Shown one piece after another: positions 9,043 through 18,543 of a stretch of DNA of 64,000 bases. The stretch lies in the NCBI RefSeq assembly GCF_924101635.2, contig NZ_CAKMAA020000072.1:1-64000 (forward strand), read 5' to 3'. The notes under the pieces were generated by a model. The model ran no database searches, was not told the DNA's origin, and worked only from the letters and a program-made list of their open reading frames with translations. A program made the position numbers and the translations under genes. The stretch comes from Candidatus Nitrotoga sp. HW29. GTDB lineage: Bacteria; Pseudomonadota; Gammaproteobacteria; Burkholderiales; Gallionellaceae. Numbering within the stretch: position 1 is the first letter of the stretch; every line of letters begins with the position of its first letter.

Positions 9043-10467
9043 TTATTCAATTTGATGAACAGCGTGGCGCTTCAAATCCGGTAACAGTGAGCCGACCAAC
9101 ATGCCTGTTGCACTCATCAGTAAGCCCGCGAGTTGTGGTGGCCACAGTCCTTCAGGATTAAAAATTTCAAGCAATAACCAGGAAGACAGTCCCGCGGCAA
9201 TTGCAAACAATGCGCCTTGCGTGTTTGCGCGCTTCCAGTACAGCCCGCACACCAGCGGAATGAATGCTGCCACTAAAGTTACCTTGTAGGCGTTTCCCAC
9301 CATTGAATAAATGCTCGATGTAGATTTTAGCGCGAACAAGGTAACGGCTACGGTGAAGCATATAACGACCATGCGCATGGTCCATAAAAAATGTCGATCG
9401 CTCTGGTGGCCGATAATGCCTTTCAGGATGTTTTCGGTAAAAGTCACGGACGGTGCCAGCAAAGTGCCGCTGGCAGTGCTCATAATGGCGGCAAGCAGCG
9501 CGCCAAAGAACATTACCTGCGCAAACACTGGTGTGTGATTCATGATCAGTGTGGGCAGAATCAATTGTGCATTTTCGTCGATCAACGTGGCGACCATTAT
9601 GGGATCAATTAACGTGGCGGAATAAGCCAGAAAAATGGGAATAAAGGCGAACAGAAAATACAGCATGCCACCAAGTAGCGCACCGCGTACGGCAGTTTTT
9701 TCATTTTTTGCGGACATTACGCGCTGGAATACGTCCTGCTGTGGGATGGAGCCTAGCATCATGGTTACCGCTGCGCCGATGAATGCGAGTACATCTCTGG
9801 TTTCAAGCTGTGGCCAGAAAATTAGCTTGTTGGCATGGGCAGCATGGTCTATGATTATTTCAGCTCCACCTGCTATACCGGATAGCAGCCAAGCTAGGTA
9901 CAACATGCCGACAACGATGATCGTCATTTGGAAAGCATCGGTCAATGCTACTGACCACATGCCGCCGAACAGGGTGTAAATCAGCACAATGCCAGCGCCA
10001 ACCACCATGCCTTCGCCGGGTGAAATCGCACCTTGGGTGATAAAGGAGAACACCAGGCCCAGCGCTATAATTTGTGCGGATACCCACCCCAAGTATGAAG
10101 CGATGATAGCCAAGCTGGTAAGCACCTCTACCGAGCGGTCGTAGCGTTTTCGGTAATAGTCGCCGATGGTTATCAAGTTCATCTTATAGAGTTTGGCGGC
10201 GAAGAATGCCCCCACCAAAATTAGGCACATACTGGCACCGAAAGGGTCTTCAACGATCCCTCTCAAACCTTGCTGGACGAACTTTGTGGATATTCCCAAT
10301 ACTGTTTCTGCACCAAACCAGGTAGCAAACACAGTGGCAGTTACAACATACAGCGGCAAGTGCCGGCCAGCCATTACATAATCTTTTACATTATGTACGC
10401 GCGTGGCGGCATACAAGCCAATTCCGATAGAAATCATCAAATACAGAATCACGAGCCAAATCAACAT
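9043..10467 (-). CDS. Sodium:solute symporter family transporter
   Basis: This integral inner-membrane protein of 474 residues has about thirteen hydrophobic segments. It opens with a short N-terminal helix and YVMAGRHLPLYVVTATVFATWFGAET, typical of the SSS family, and continues with the Na+-site region around TLFGGMWSVALTDAFQ. The substrate cannot be deduced: proline, pantothenate, acetate and sugar carriers share this fold. It is followed on the same strand by phoB, but the intervening Pho box suggests separate control. Confidence 0.88.
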   Translation of the reverse strand: MLIWLVILYLMISIGIGLYAATRVHNVKDYVMAGRHLPLYVVTATVFATWFGAETVLGISTKFVQQGLRGIVEDPFGASMCLILVGAFFAAKLYKMNLITIGDYYRKRYDRSVEVLTSLAIIASYLGWVSAQIIALGLVFSFITQGAISPGEGMVVGAGIVLIYTLFGGMWSVALTDAFQMTIIVVGMLYLAWLLSGIAGGAEIIIDHAAHANKLIFWPQLETRDVLAFIGAAVTMMLGSIPQQDVFQRVMSAKNEKTAVRGALLGGMLYFLFAFIPIFLAYSATLIDPIMVATLIDENAQLILPTLIMNHTPVFAQVMFFGALLAAIMSTASGTLLAPSVTFTENILKGIIGHQSDRHFLWTMRMVVICFTVAVTLFALKSTSSIYSMVGNAYKVTLVAAFIPLVCGLYWKRANTQGALFAIAAGLSSWLLLEIFNPEGLWPPQLAGLLMSATGMLVGSLLPDLKRHAVHQIE

Positions 10468-10534
10468 AAGTGCTTTGTAAAATCGTAACAGAATGGTCGA
10501 ATTGTAGCAGTCCTTGGCTGCGATTGAGATTACT

Positions 10535-10559
10535 AAAAAGGCTCCCGAAGGAGCCTTTT
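10535..10559 (-). terminator. Rho-independent terminator after the peroxiredoxin gene
   Basis: A nine-base-pair stem (AAAGGCTCC with GGAGCCTTT) closes a CGAA/TTCG tetraloop and runs into T-rich sequence on both strands. It lies about 20 bases past the peroxiredoxin stop codon and may work in both directions. Confidence 0.88.
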
Positions 10560-10578
10560 ATAATTTTAGAATAAGCGC

Positions 10579-11181
10579 TTATAATTTTTCAGCGTGTTCG
10601 GCCAAGTACTTCGCCACACCTTCAGAAGAGGCATCCATCCCAGCTTTACCTTTGCTCCAGCCAGCGGGACAAACTTCACCATGCTCCTCGTGAAATTGCA
10701 ATGCATCTACCATACGCAGCATTTCATCAATGTCGCGACCCAGCGGTAGATCGTTCACTACTTGATGGCGTACCACACCGTCACGGTCTATCAGGAACGA
10801 ACCGCGGAAAGCAACTCCATCGGTGTGTTCAACGTCATACGCACGGCAAATGTCGTGTTTAATATCGGCTACAAGCGGGTAGCCTACCTGACCGATACCG
10901 CCTTTATTTACGGACGTATTTTTCCAGGCCAAGTGTGTGAATTGTGAGTCAATGGAAATGCCGATTACTTCGGTTTTACGTTCTTTGAAGTCGTTTAGAC
11001 GATGATTGAATGCAATTAACTCGGAAGGACAAACGAAAGTAAAGTCCAGTGGGTAAAAGAATAGCACACCATATTTGCCCTTCAAGTGGCTACTCAAGTT
11101 AAAAGTTTCGTTTATTTCATTATTACCCATCACCGCAACAGCAGTAAAATCGGGGGCAAGCTTACCGACGAGAACAGCCAT
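10579..11181 (-). CDS. Typical 2-Cys peroxiredoxin (AhpC/Prx1 type)
   Basis: This cytosolic thiol peroxidase of 200 residues reduces hydrogen peroxide and organic peroxides. The peroxidatic cysteine is Cys51 in DFTFVCPSE, and the resolving cysteine lies in HGEVCPAGW at about 172, so it is the typical 2-Cys class. The C-terminal region after the resolving cysteine is long, as in Prx1-type enzymes. No ahpF or thioredoxin reductase gene is adjacent. It is transcribed alone, with the hairpin at 10535-10559 as terminator. Confidence 0.93.
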   Translation of the reverse strand: MAVLVGKLAPDFTAVAVMGNNEINETFNLSSHLKGKYGVLFFYPLDFTFVCPSELIAFNHRLNDFKERKTEVIGISIDSQFTHLAWKNTSVNKGGIGQVGYPLVADIKHDICRAYDVEHTDGVAFRGSFLIDRDGVVRHQVVNDLPLGRDIDEMLRMVDALQFHEEHGEVCPAGWSKGKAGMDASSEGVAKYLAEHAEKL

Positions 11182-11616
11182 GATTTTTTCCTTTTGTTGA
11201 CTGAATTACCAAGGTATGGAATTTAGCGAGTGATAGAGTAGCTGTCAACCATAATGCATTGAGATAAATTGGTCAGGAATCCAATATCTCTACAATGCTG
11301 ACGATAGAGGATGAAGATAGAACGGAGGCTTAAGCTAACCTATAGCCTAACGTTCTTTGTGGGGTTTGAGTATTGTTTGACACTGCAAGTTATAGTGGTA
11401 TTTCTGTTTCCTAAAATATAAAGGGGGCGCTATCATTTACCCGTATTAGTCTTCCAAGCAATATCCTGATTACCTTGAACAATCGCTGCCGGCCTTCCAT
11501 AGTGGGTAGCGCCCGCAAGGTCGGTTAAGAAAGGCGGAGTATGAGAAACACAAGGATAGATACTTTTTTAATCTCAACTTTATTTTTTGTAACCTTATCA
11601 ATACTCAGAGCACCTT
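11182..11616. other. Divergent intergenic region
   Basis: This separates the minus-strand peroxiredoxin gene from the plus-strand phospholipase D gene and should hold both promoters. An 8 bp inverted repeat (GGGCGCTA at 11425-11432, TAGCGCCC at 11507-11514) encloses 74 bases; its meaning is unclear. No gene is visible. Confidence 0.4.
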
Positions 11617-12996
11617 ATGGACTGTAGCCGGGTTATCCGTTTTGCCAGCGTGGTTGCGATCAGCCTGCTAGTCACTGCTTGCGCAGCACTTCCCGAAGTG
11701 CGGTATCTCAAAAGTTCGCTGGTAGCGCCGGAGAATCCCACGGTGACGAGTGCACAAGGTACGCTCAGTGCAAAAAAATCGAACTCTCTGTTGGTTAAAC
11801 GCTGGCGTAATTCACACTTGGATGTAGCAGCGTTGGCTGCACTGGAAGAGGCGGCTACCGGTAATCCTCTGATTGCCGGAAATAAAGTTACTTTGCTTTA
11901 TGATGGACCGCAAACCATGGCCGCGATGACCGAGGCGATCAGTGCAGCCAAGGATCACATTAATTTGGAAACCTATATTTTCGATCAGGATGAGTTGGGT
12001 ATTCGCTTTGCCGATCTTCTGATTTCCCGCCAACGTGCCGGAGTGCAAGTCAATATTATCTATGACAGTGTTGGCACGATTGGTACGCCGCAGGCATTTT
12101 TTGACAAAATGCGCGATGCTGGAATTCATCTGTTGGCCTTCAATCCTGTCAATCCACTGAAGCTGACGGGGTCGTGGGGGCCGAATAATCGTGATCACCG
12201 AAAAATTCTGGTTGTCGATGGTGTGGTTGCTTTTACGGGCGGTGTGAATATCAGTAATACCTATGCTAATGGTTCGCTATTTCGCTCGAAAGCCAAGCGC
12301 AATACCAAAATTGGCTGGCGCGATACCCATATAAAGATTGAAGGGCCAAGCGTTGCTGCATTTCAGTGGGCATTTTTAAATACTTGGGCCAGCCAACAAT
12401 CGCCTGATCTCCCGGATAATGATTTCTTTCCCCCTTTAGAAGAAGTCGGCAACAAGCTTGTTCGGGTGCTGGTTAGCGAACCTGGTGGCGATTATGATAC
12501 TTACAAGGCCTATGTGTTGGCGATACAAGAGGCAAAGAAAACAATATATATTACCTGTGCTTACTTTGTTCCGGACGCGCAAATTCTACAGGCGTTAATT
12601 GATGCTGCGCGCCGTGGTGTCGACGTTAAAATTATTTTACCTGGCGTAACGGACAGCGGCTTGGTTTTCCATGCGGCGCAATCTTTTTACAGCGAAATGC
12701 TAGCCAACGGGATCAAGATTTATCAGCTACAGATTGCAGTTTTGCATGCCAAGACAGCCGTGATCGACAAGGTTTGGTCGACGGTGGGATCAACCAATAT
12801 TGATACCCGTAGTTTTTTGCACAACAATGAAATCAATGTGGTGGTTTTTGGTGATGAATTTGGCAATGCGATGGAAAATGCATTTTTTGAGGATTTGCGT
12901 GATTCAGTCGAAATTACAAAGGAAACATGGGAGCAGCGTTCATTGGTCAGCCGGATTAAGGAATGGGCAGCCCGCAGATTTGAATATTGGTTGTAA
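11617..12996 (+). CDS. Phospholipase D / cardiolipin synthase-like lipoprotein
   Basis: This 459-residue protein of the phospholipase D superfamily carries two HKD motifs, HRKILVVD beginning at His194 and HAKTAVID at His377, so the full two-half active site is present. Family members transfer phosphatidyl groups (cardiolipin synthesis) or hydrolyse phosphodiesters. The N-terminus (SVVAISLLVTACAALPE) looks like a lipoprotein signal with a lipobox cysteine, which would place it on the periplasmic face rather than as a multi-spanning synthase. It is monocistronic. Cardiolipin synthase C-like activity is plausible but not proven. Confidence 0.85.
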   Translation: MDCSRVIRFASVVAISLLVTACAALPEVRYLKSSLVAPENPTVTSAQGTLSAKKSNSLLVKRWRNSHLDVAALAALEEAATGNPLIAGNKVTLLYDGPQTMAAMTEAISAAKDHINLETYIFDQDELGIRFADLLISRQRAGVQVNIIYDSVGTIGTPQAFFDKMRDAGIHLLAFNPVNPLKLTGSWGPNNRDHRKILVVDGVVAFTGGVNISNTYANGSLFRSKAKRNTKIGWRDTHIKIEGPSVAAFQWAFLNTWASQQSPDLPDNDFFPPLEEVGNKLVRVLVSEPGGDYDTYKAYVLAIQEAKKTIYITCAYFVPDAQILQALIDAARRGVDVKIILPGVTDSGLVFHAAQSFYSEMLANGIKIYQLQIAVLHAKTAVIDKVWSTVGSTNIDTRSFLHNNEINVVVFGDEFGNAMENAFFEDLRDSVEITKETWEQRSLVSRIKEWAARRFEYWL

Positions 12997-13157
12997 TGTG
13001 TTCCTCGCTGGTATATTCAAGTTTTGTATTTAACTGTGTGGGAGTAGTAGTGTGATTGGAGCTGAATGTTTTAAATTTGAGTATGCAGCACTTCTAAAAA
13101 CATTCCCCAGTCTATGCTGGAATAATGAATGCCAAGATTATTGACAATGTATTGTTT

Positions 13158-14219
13158 CTAATTGTCCTCCCCCCATAAGTCTTTGTTGCTAGTATTACGC
13201 GGCTGCACTAATCCGAAATGTTTGTAGGCATTAGCGGTCGCTACCCTTCCGCGCGATGTGCGTTGCAAGTAGCCCTGTTGAATCAAATAAGGTTCCAGCA
13301 CATCTTCAATGGTATCGCGTTCTTCGCCGATGGCAGCGGCAAGGTTGTCTACGCCTACTGGGCCACCGGTAAATTTTTCGATTACGGTTAACAATAGTTT
13401 CCTATCCATCGTGTCCAATCCCTGCATATCCACGTCGAGCATGGTAAGTGCGGCATCTGCCACGCTGCGTGTCGCTTCGCCTTGCGCTCTTACTTCGGCA
13501 AAATCGCGCACGCGGCGTAGCAATCGATTGGCAATACGTGGCGTACCGCGTGAACGCTTTGCAATTTCCAGAGCTCCATCGGACGAGATTGGTAATTCCA
13601 GTAAACCGGAAGAGCGCGTCACGATGCGCTGCAGTTCACTAATCGTATAAAACTCCAGGCGTGCCACGATACCGAAACGGTCGCGCAGGGGGTTGGTCAA
13701 CATACCGGCGCGAGTGGTTGCCCCAACCAGAGTGAACGGGGGCAAATCCAGTTTTACCGAGCGCGCCGCGGGGCCTTCGCCGATCATGATATCGATCTGA
13801 TAATCTTCCAGCGCGGGATACAGGATTTCTTCCACCACCGGCGACAGACGATGGATTTCATCGATAAACAGCACATCGTTCGGCTCGAGATTAGTTAATA
13901 GCGCAGCGAGGTCGCCGGCACGTTCCAAAACAGGCCCGGATGTTTGACGCATATTGACACCCATCTCGCGTGCGATGATATGCGCTAAAGTGGTTTTGCC
14001 AAGCCCTGGCGGGCCAAACAGTAGGACATGGTCAAGTGGCTCTTTGCGTTTACAAGCTGCTTCAATGAAAATTTCCAGTTGTCCACGTGTTTTTTCTTGG
14101 CCAATATATTCGTCCAGATGTTTAGGGCGTAATGCACGCTCCTGCATTTCCTCCTGTGAGGAGACAGGAGCGGGAGAAATAATGCGATCGGCAGTAGTCA
14201 GATTATCGTTTTGAATCAT
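13158..14219 (-). CDS. ruvB: Holliday junction branch migration helicase RuvB
   Basis: This AAA+ motor drives branch migration with Ruv[15 protein letters not shown] near the N-terminus, Walker [13 protein letters not shown] at about 68-79, Walker [10 protein letters not shown] and a winged-helix C-terminus are all present. The length of 353 residues is normal. Its start overlaps the ruvA stop by four bases, so the two are translationally coupled. It ends the yebC-ruvC-ruvA-ruvB set. Confidence 0.98.
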   Translation of the reverse strand: MIQNDNLTTADRIISPAPVSSQEEMQERALRPKHLDEYIGQEKTRGQLEIFIEAACKRKEPLDHVLLFGPPGLGKTTLAHIIAREMGVNMRQTSGPVLERAGDLAALLTNLEPNDVLFIDEIHRLSPVVEEILYPALEDYQIDIMIGEGPAARSVKLDLPPFTLVGATTRAGMLTNPLRDRFGIVARLEFYTISELQRIVTRSSGLLELPISSDGALEIAKRSRGTPRIANRLLRRVRDFAEVRAQGEATRSVADAALTMLDVDMQGLDTMDRKLLLTVIEKFTGGPVGVDNLAAAIGEERDTIEDVLEPYLIQQGYLQRTSRGRVATANAYKHFGLVQPRNTSNKDLWGEDN

Positions 14220-14794
14220 ACTTTGGATAATAGTTTAAGTGCTTGGCGGATACCGTCCGATACATTTGCATCGACGGGTAATTGTTTGGTTGCCCAATCC
14301 GCTTCTTTTCCGCTGTAGCCCAATGCTAGCAGCGCGTTGGTAATGTCGTTGCCATGTGGCGTCACAACGCTGCTTGCGCCACCCGACACGGATATGATGA
14401 ATTTATCTTGCAGTTCCAGCAACAGTCGCTCAGCGGTCTTTTTGCCAATGCCTGGGATTCTGGTTAACAGCCCTACCTCCTTGCTTGCCACGGCAATGGC
14501 AAGATCATTTAAGCTCAAACCAGACAGCACCGATAGTGCCAACTTCGGTCCCACGCCACTAATTTTCAACAAGAGACGAAACGCCGCGCGCTCGTCCTCA
14601 GAAGCAAAGCCATAGAGCAGGTGTGCATCCTCCCGAACGATAAGTTGGGTATATAACACCACACGTTCATGCAGTACGGGCAGGTTATAAAAGGTGCTCA
14701 TTGGTACATTCACCTCATATCCCACGCCTTGAACATCCAATAAAATTTGCGGTGGATTTTTCTCCAACAAGTTACCTGTCAAACGGCCAATCAT
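14216..14794 (-). CDS. ruvA: Holliday junction DNA-binding protein RuvA
   Basis: This is the tetrameric junction-recognition subunit of 192 residues. The N-terminal OB fold begins [12 protein letters not shown]. Helix-hairpin-helix motifs follow ([18 protein letters not shown] and [19 protein letters not shown]), and a C-terminal domain III contacts RuvB. It overlaps ruvB and follows ruvC by about 100 bp. Confidence 0.98.
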   Translation of the reverse strand: MIGRLTGNLLEKNPPQILLDVQGVGYEVNVPMSTFYNLPVLHERVVLYTQLIVREDAHLLYGFASEDERAAFRLLLKISGVGPKLALSVLSGLSLNDLAIAVASKEVGLLTRIPGIGKKTAERLLLELQDKFIISVSGGASSVVTPHGNDITNALLALGYSGKEADWATKQLPVDANVSDGIRQALKLLSKV

Positions 14795-14898
14795 GTTTTC
14801 CTTTATTAATTTTTGGCTAATCGTGCAGACACGATAATTGTTGCATTAGATAAAGTTACGACCGTGTTTAATCCGTGGCCGGAGAAATTATCATGCTT

Positions 14899-15435
14899 TT
14901 AACTTAATCTGCCATTGCGCATGCGCAAGCCTTTGGTCGTCAGCTGGCCCAGCCCCATACCAGCGTGTGCATGACAAATTGCACATGCCAGTGCATCCGC
15001 TGCATCCGGGCTGGGCGAGCCGGACAATTCCAGCAATCGCTGTACCATATCTTGTACCTGCTCTTTTTTCGCATGGCCATTACCGACCACCGCTTGCTTC
15101 ACTTGCAACGCAGTGTATTCCGCAACTGGCAGGCTCGCCAGTACCGCAGCGCAAATCGCCGCGCCGCGCGCCTGACCCAGTAGCAAGGTTGATTGCGGAT
15201 TGACGTTAACGAATACTTTTTCTACTGCCACCAGCTGCGGCTGATGCATGTCAATCACTTCACGTAATGAATGGAGAATGACTTTAAGACGTTCAGGCAA
15301 TTCACCTACTGGCGTTTTGATAAACCCGCTGGCGACATAGATGAGTTTTTGCTCCACTTTGTCCAGTACACCAAACCCGGTGATCCGCAGGCCGGGATCG
15401 ATACCTAAAATACGTGCAGGGGAAGAATGTGTCAT
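14899..15435 (-). CDS. ruvC: Crossover junction endodeoxyribonuclease RuvC
   Basis: This Holliday junction resolvase of 178 residues has an RNase H-like fold. The first catalytic Asp is in [14 protein letters not shown] and the central Glu in [14 protein letters not shown]. The C-terminal acidic residues lie in [14 protein letters not shown]. It lies between yebC and ruvA on the same strand, the usual order in this class of bacteria. Confidence 0.98.
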   Translation of the reverse strand: MTHSSPARILGIDPGLRITGFGVLDKVEQKLIYVASGFIKTPVGELPERLKVILHSLREVIDMHQPQLVAVEKVFVNVNPQSTLLLGQARGAAICAAVLASLPVAEYTALQVKQAVVGNGHAKKEQVQDMVQRLLELSGSPSPDAADALACAICHAHAGMGLGQLTTKGLRMRNGRLS

Positions 15436-15487
15436 CGGTGTAAGGAAAATTTATCTTTTTCACCTATGGCTTTCATTTTCTTTTCGT

Positions 15488-16213
15488 TCATTCCGCAATC
15501 ACGGCCGTTGTGTAAACTTCCTGCACATCATCAAGATTTTCCAGCGCGTCCAATAGCTTTTGCATGCGCACTGCGTCGTCACCTGTAAACATGACTTCGA
15601 CATCAGGTTTCATAATGATCTCTGCCATTTCTGATTTAAAGCCAGCGGCTTCCAAGCGCTGTTTAACCTCGATAAAATCATGGGGTGCCGTGATCACTTC
15701 GATACTACCGTCATCATTGCTCATTACATCCTCTGCTCCGGCGTCCAGTACCACTTCCATGAGCGCGTTTTCATCGGTGCCGGGCGCAAAAATCATCTGC
15801 CCGCAATGTTTAAACAGAAATGATACTGAACCATCTGTGCCGAGATTGCCACCGTACTTTGTAAAAGCATGGCGTACATCGGCCACGGTGCGTGTTTTAT
15901 TGTCGGTCATGCAATCTACCATCACCGCCGCGCCATTGATACCGTAGCCTTCGTAGCGAAGCTCAAGGTAGTCCACACCTTCCAGTTCCCCGCTACCGCG
16001 TTTAATGGCGCGCTCCACATTGTCTTTCGGCATGTTTTGGTCATAGGCTTTTTCCATTGCCAATCGCAGGCGCGGATTACTGGCCGGATCGCTGTCGCCC
16101 AATCTGGCTGCCACGGTAATTTCCTTGATCAAGCGTGTAAAAATTTTTCCCCGTCTTTCATCCTGGCGACCTTTGCGGTGCTGAATATTTGCCCATTTAC
16201 TATGACCCGCCAT
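15488..16213 (-). CDS. yebC: YebC/PmpR-family regulator
   Basis: This 241-residue protein starts [20 protein letters not shown], the invariant YebC N-terminus, which fixes the start at 16213 with GGAG upstream; an in-frame extension to 16426 is not used. Family members act as transcription regulators or as translation factors that help ribosomes through proline runs. It heads the ruv gene set, its usual place. Confidence 0.95.
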   Translation of the reverse strand: MAGHSKWANIQHRKGRQDERRGKIFTRLIKEITVAARLGDSDPASNPRLRLAMEKAYDQNMPKDNVERAIKRGSGELEGVDYLELRYEGYGINGAAVMVDCMTDNKTRTVADVRHAFTKYGGNLGTDGSVSFLFKHCGQMIFAPGTDENALMEVVLDAGAEDVMSNDDGSIEVITAPHDFIEVKQRLEAAGFKSEMAEIIMKPDVEVMFTGDDAVRMQKLLDALENLDDVQEVYTTAVIAE

Positions 16214-16508
16214 GACATTTTCTCCGTTGATTGATTCGTGCAATCTTGCGCCGTAAGGTTTGGTATCCTGATAATGTAGTATGGACTTAAATACGAAGTG
16301 CGATAGCCAAGGGTAAAGCAATTTTTCTATCATTTTAGTGTAGCGTACCTTATCCTTAAAGAATACCTGAAATAATGCTCTGTCTCCCGGCGTTTCGCGA
16401 GAATAATGCTGGAGATCGGCTGTCATACATTACACCCGTGCTAGATGTCCGTTGTCTCATGGTAGTCGGATGTTGACAATGATGTGTACCCGGTGTTAAT
16501 TTTACTTA

Positions 16509-16562
16509 TGCGCCGATTTGAGGAACAGCTTGCGGGCGCTTTATAAGTACAGCTAAAGCGGG
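16509..16562 (+). promoter_or_regulatory. SAM-II (SAM-alpha) riboswitch aptamer upstream of metZ
   Basis: A short stem GCGCC/GGCGC (16510-16514 with 16535-16539) encloses a loop beginning GATTTG and ending GCTTGCG. It is followed by an A/T-rich linker and AGCTAAAGCGGG. Order, spacing and the GATTTG, GCTTGC and AGCTAAA elements match the SAM-II aptamer, an H-type pseudoknot that binds S-adenosylmethionine. It stands directly before a methionine biosynthesis gene, the expected target. The assignment rests on remembered consensus, not a covariance search. Confidence 0.82.
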
Positions 16563-16567
16563 TGAAG

Positions 16568-16598
16568 CCCGGTTTAGCTTAAGCTATCCGGGTTTTTT
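16568..16598 (+). terminator. Attenuator hairpin of the metZ leader
   Basis: CCCGG (16568-16572) pairs with CCGGG (16588-16592) around an inner TAGCTTAAGCTA palindrome, and six T's follow. The upstream strand AGCTAAAGCGGG (16551-16562) can instead pair with 16568-16579 in eleven of twelve positions, forming an antiterminator. SAM binding should hold AGCTAAA in the aptamer and so favour termination. This leaves metZ off when SAM is plentiful. Confidence 0.8.
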
Positions 16599-16620
16599 AT
16601 TTTGCAAGAGGGAGTACGTT

Positions 16621-17814
16621 ATGCCAGAACAATCTAACCAGGCAGAAGAATCTTATCAGCTTGAAACACTCGCAGTACACGCGGGCACAAAGCGCAGCCA
16701 ATTTAATGAACATAGTGAAGCACTGTTTCTCACCTCCAGTTACGTGTTCGATAGCGCGGCTCAAGCCGCCGCACGTTTTATCAGCGCAGAGCCGGGTAAC
16801 ATCTATTCGCGTTTTACCAACCCTACCGTTACCATGTTTGAGGAGCGTTTGGCCGCGCTAGAAGGCGCGGAGCAGTGTGTGGCGACAGCGTCGGGTATGT
16901 CGGCGATTTTGGCGTGCTGCATGGGTTTGCTAAAAAGCGGGGATCACATCGTCGCTTCGCGCAGCATATTTGGCTCGACGGTAAATTTGTTTGGTACCAT
17001 CTTCAAACGTTTTGGTGTGGATACAACCTTTGTTTCTGCCACTGATGTGAACGAGTGGAGAGTTGCGATACGACCCAACACACGGCTATTTTTTTTGGAA
17101 ACGCCGTCTAATCCGCTTACTGAAATATCCGACATTGCGGGTATTGCGGCAGTGGCGAAGCAGCAAGGTGTGTTACTGGCAGTGGACAATTGTTTTTGTA
17201 CCCCCGCGTTGCAGCGCCCGCTGGATTTAGGCGCGGACATCGTGATTCATTCCGCTACCAAATATCTTGATGGGCAAGGGCGTGTACTGGGCGGCGCGGT
17301 GCTGGGCAACAAAAAAGTGATGGAATCTATCTATCAGTTTCTGCGTACGGCGGGGCCGACTATGAGCGCATTCAACGCATGGGTGTTTTTGAAAGGCATG
17401 GAGACGTTGAAGATTCGTATGGATGCGCACAGCGCTAATGCGCTGTCTGTGGCGCAATGGTTGGAGGTGCAGGATAATGTGGCGCGCGTGTATTACCCCG
17501 GTCTGCCGTCGCATCCACAACATGAACTGGCGATGAAGCAGCAAAAGTCAGGTGGCGGTATCGTATCGTTTGAAGTAAAGGGTGGTAGAGAGGAGGCTTG
17601 GCGTCTTATCGATAGTACGCGCATGGTTTCAATCACGGCTAATTTAGGCGATGCCAAGACCACATTAACTCACCCAGCCACCACCACGCATGCCCGTATA
17701 ACGCAGGAGGCCAGAGATGCAGCGGGTATTAGTGAAAGTTTGCTGCGTATTGCAGTCGGTTTGGAAGCGGTGAGCGATATCCAGGCTGATTTGGCACGAG
17801 GGTTGTACAAATAA
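16621..17814 (+). CDS. metZ: O-succinylhomoserine sulfhydrylase MetZ
   Basis: This PLP enzyme of the Cys/Met metabolism family (397 residues) makes homocysteine from O-succinylhomoserine and sulfide. LETLAVHAGTKRSQFNEHSEALFLTSSYVF is the MetZ-type N-terminal region (two conserved blocks). YSRFTNPTV binds the cofactor phosphate across the dimer, and HSATKYLDGQGR holds the PLP lysine, Lys214. MetZ is favoured over cystathionine gamma-synthase by the N-terminal pattern. GAGGGAG precedes the ATG. The SAM-II leader and attenuator upstream show control by methionine status. Confidence 0.93.
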   Translation: MPEQSNQAEESYQLETLAVHAGTKRSQFNEHSEALFLTSSYVFDSAAQAAARFISAEPGNIYSRFTNPTVTMFEERLAALEGAEQCVATASGMSAILACCMGLLKSGDHIVASRSIFGSTVNLFGTIFKRFGVDTTFVSATDVNEWRVAIRPNTRLFFLETPSNPLTEISDIAGIAAVAKQQGVLLAVDNCFCTPALQRPLDLGADIVIHSATKYLDGQGRVLGGAVLGNKKVMESIYQFLRTAGPTMSAFNAWVFLKGMETLKIRMDAHSANALSVAQWLEVQDNVARVYYPGLPSHPQHELAMKQQKSGGGIVSFEVKGGREEAWRLIDSTRMVSITANLGDAKTTLTHPATTTHARITQEARDAAGISESLLRIAVGLEAVSDIQADLARGLYK

Positions 17815-17902
17815 AAAGCTGCTATCTCTGTTTCACTATCTTGATGATGGCCAACTTGCTGTGCGATTAGTTCAAATCTGGGAATGACGAGCCAATGAAA
17901 GT

Positions 17903-18412
17903 ATGCTTGTGAGTCGTGATATTGAAAACATGGCAATTCAAATTGGCAGTGCGCTAAAGTCGCATGGTCTTGTGTTGACTACAGCCGAGTCATGCACGGG
18001 CGGTGCGGTGGCCAGTGCTATTACTGATATTGCGGGTAGTTCTGAATGGTTTGAGCGTGGCTTTATCACTTATTCAAATGAGGCTAAATGTGAGATGCTG
18101 GGTGTTGCTCAAGATACTCTGATACGTTACGGCGCGGTTAGCGAGGCTGTAGTGCGCGAAATGGTGGCAGGTGCGTTGTACCATAGTCATGCGCAGGTGG
18201 CATTGGCGGTCAGTGGTATTGCCGGGCCAGCAGGCGGCACACCGGACAAGCCTGTTGGTACAGTGTGGTTTGCTTGGGGGATCAAGGGGCGGCAATGTGT
18301 TGCACGCGTGTATCATTTTTCGGGTAACCGTGCAGAAATTCGCATGCAGTCGGTAGGTATGGCTTTTCAAGGAGTTTTGGAGTTGCTAAGTCTGGTAACG
18401 GAGGTAGTTTAA
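17903..18412 (+). CDS. pncC: CinA C-terminal-domain nicotinamide-nucleotide amidohydrolase (PncC)
   Basis: This stand-alone CinA-C domain of 169 residues deamidates nicotinamide mononucleotide to nicotinate mononucleotide for NAD recycling. TTAESCTGGAVASAITDIAGSS and AVSGIAGPAGGTPDKPVGTVWFAW (two motif blocks) are the family signatures. An alternative start at 17930 (MAIQIGS) would give a more typical N-terminus. It precedes recA, a common arrangement in proteobacteria. Confidence 0.93.
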   Translation: MLVSRDIENMAIQIGSALKSHGLVLTTAESCTGGAVASAITDIAGSSEWFERGFITYSNEAKCEMLGVAQDTLIRYGAVSEAVVREMVAGALYHSHAQVALAVSGIAGPAGGTPDKPVGTVWFAWGIKGRQCVARVYHFSGNRAEIRMQSVGMAFQGVLELLSLVTEVV

Positions 18413-18543
18413 GATCATGCCCCGGTTAAGTCATTCTGTTTTTAAATCAGGAAATTTTAAATTGGTCTAACCGGAGTCGTTCTAGTTTGGACTCGAATGG
18501 CTTATGCCATAATCAAGTGTCATTTTTGAAGGGAAAAAGTTGC

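Noticed and set aside
11425-11514. 8 bp inverted repeat in the peroxiredoxin/phospholipase D intergenic region
   Set aside because: The 74-base spacing and short arms make chance likely, and no known operator fits.
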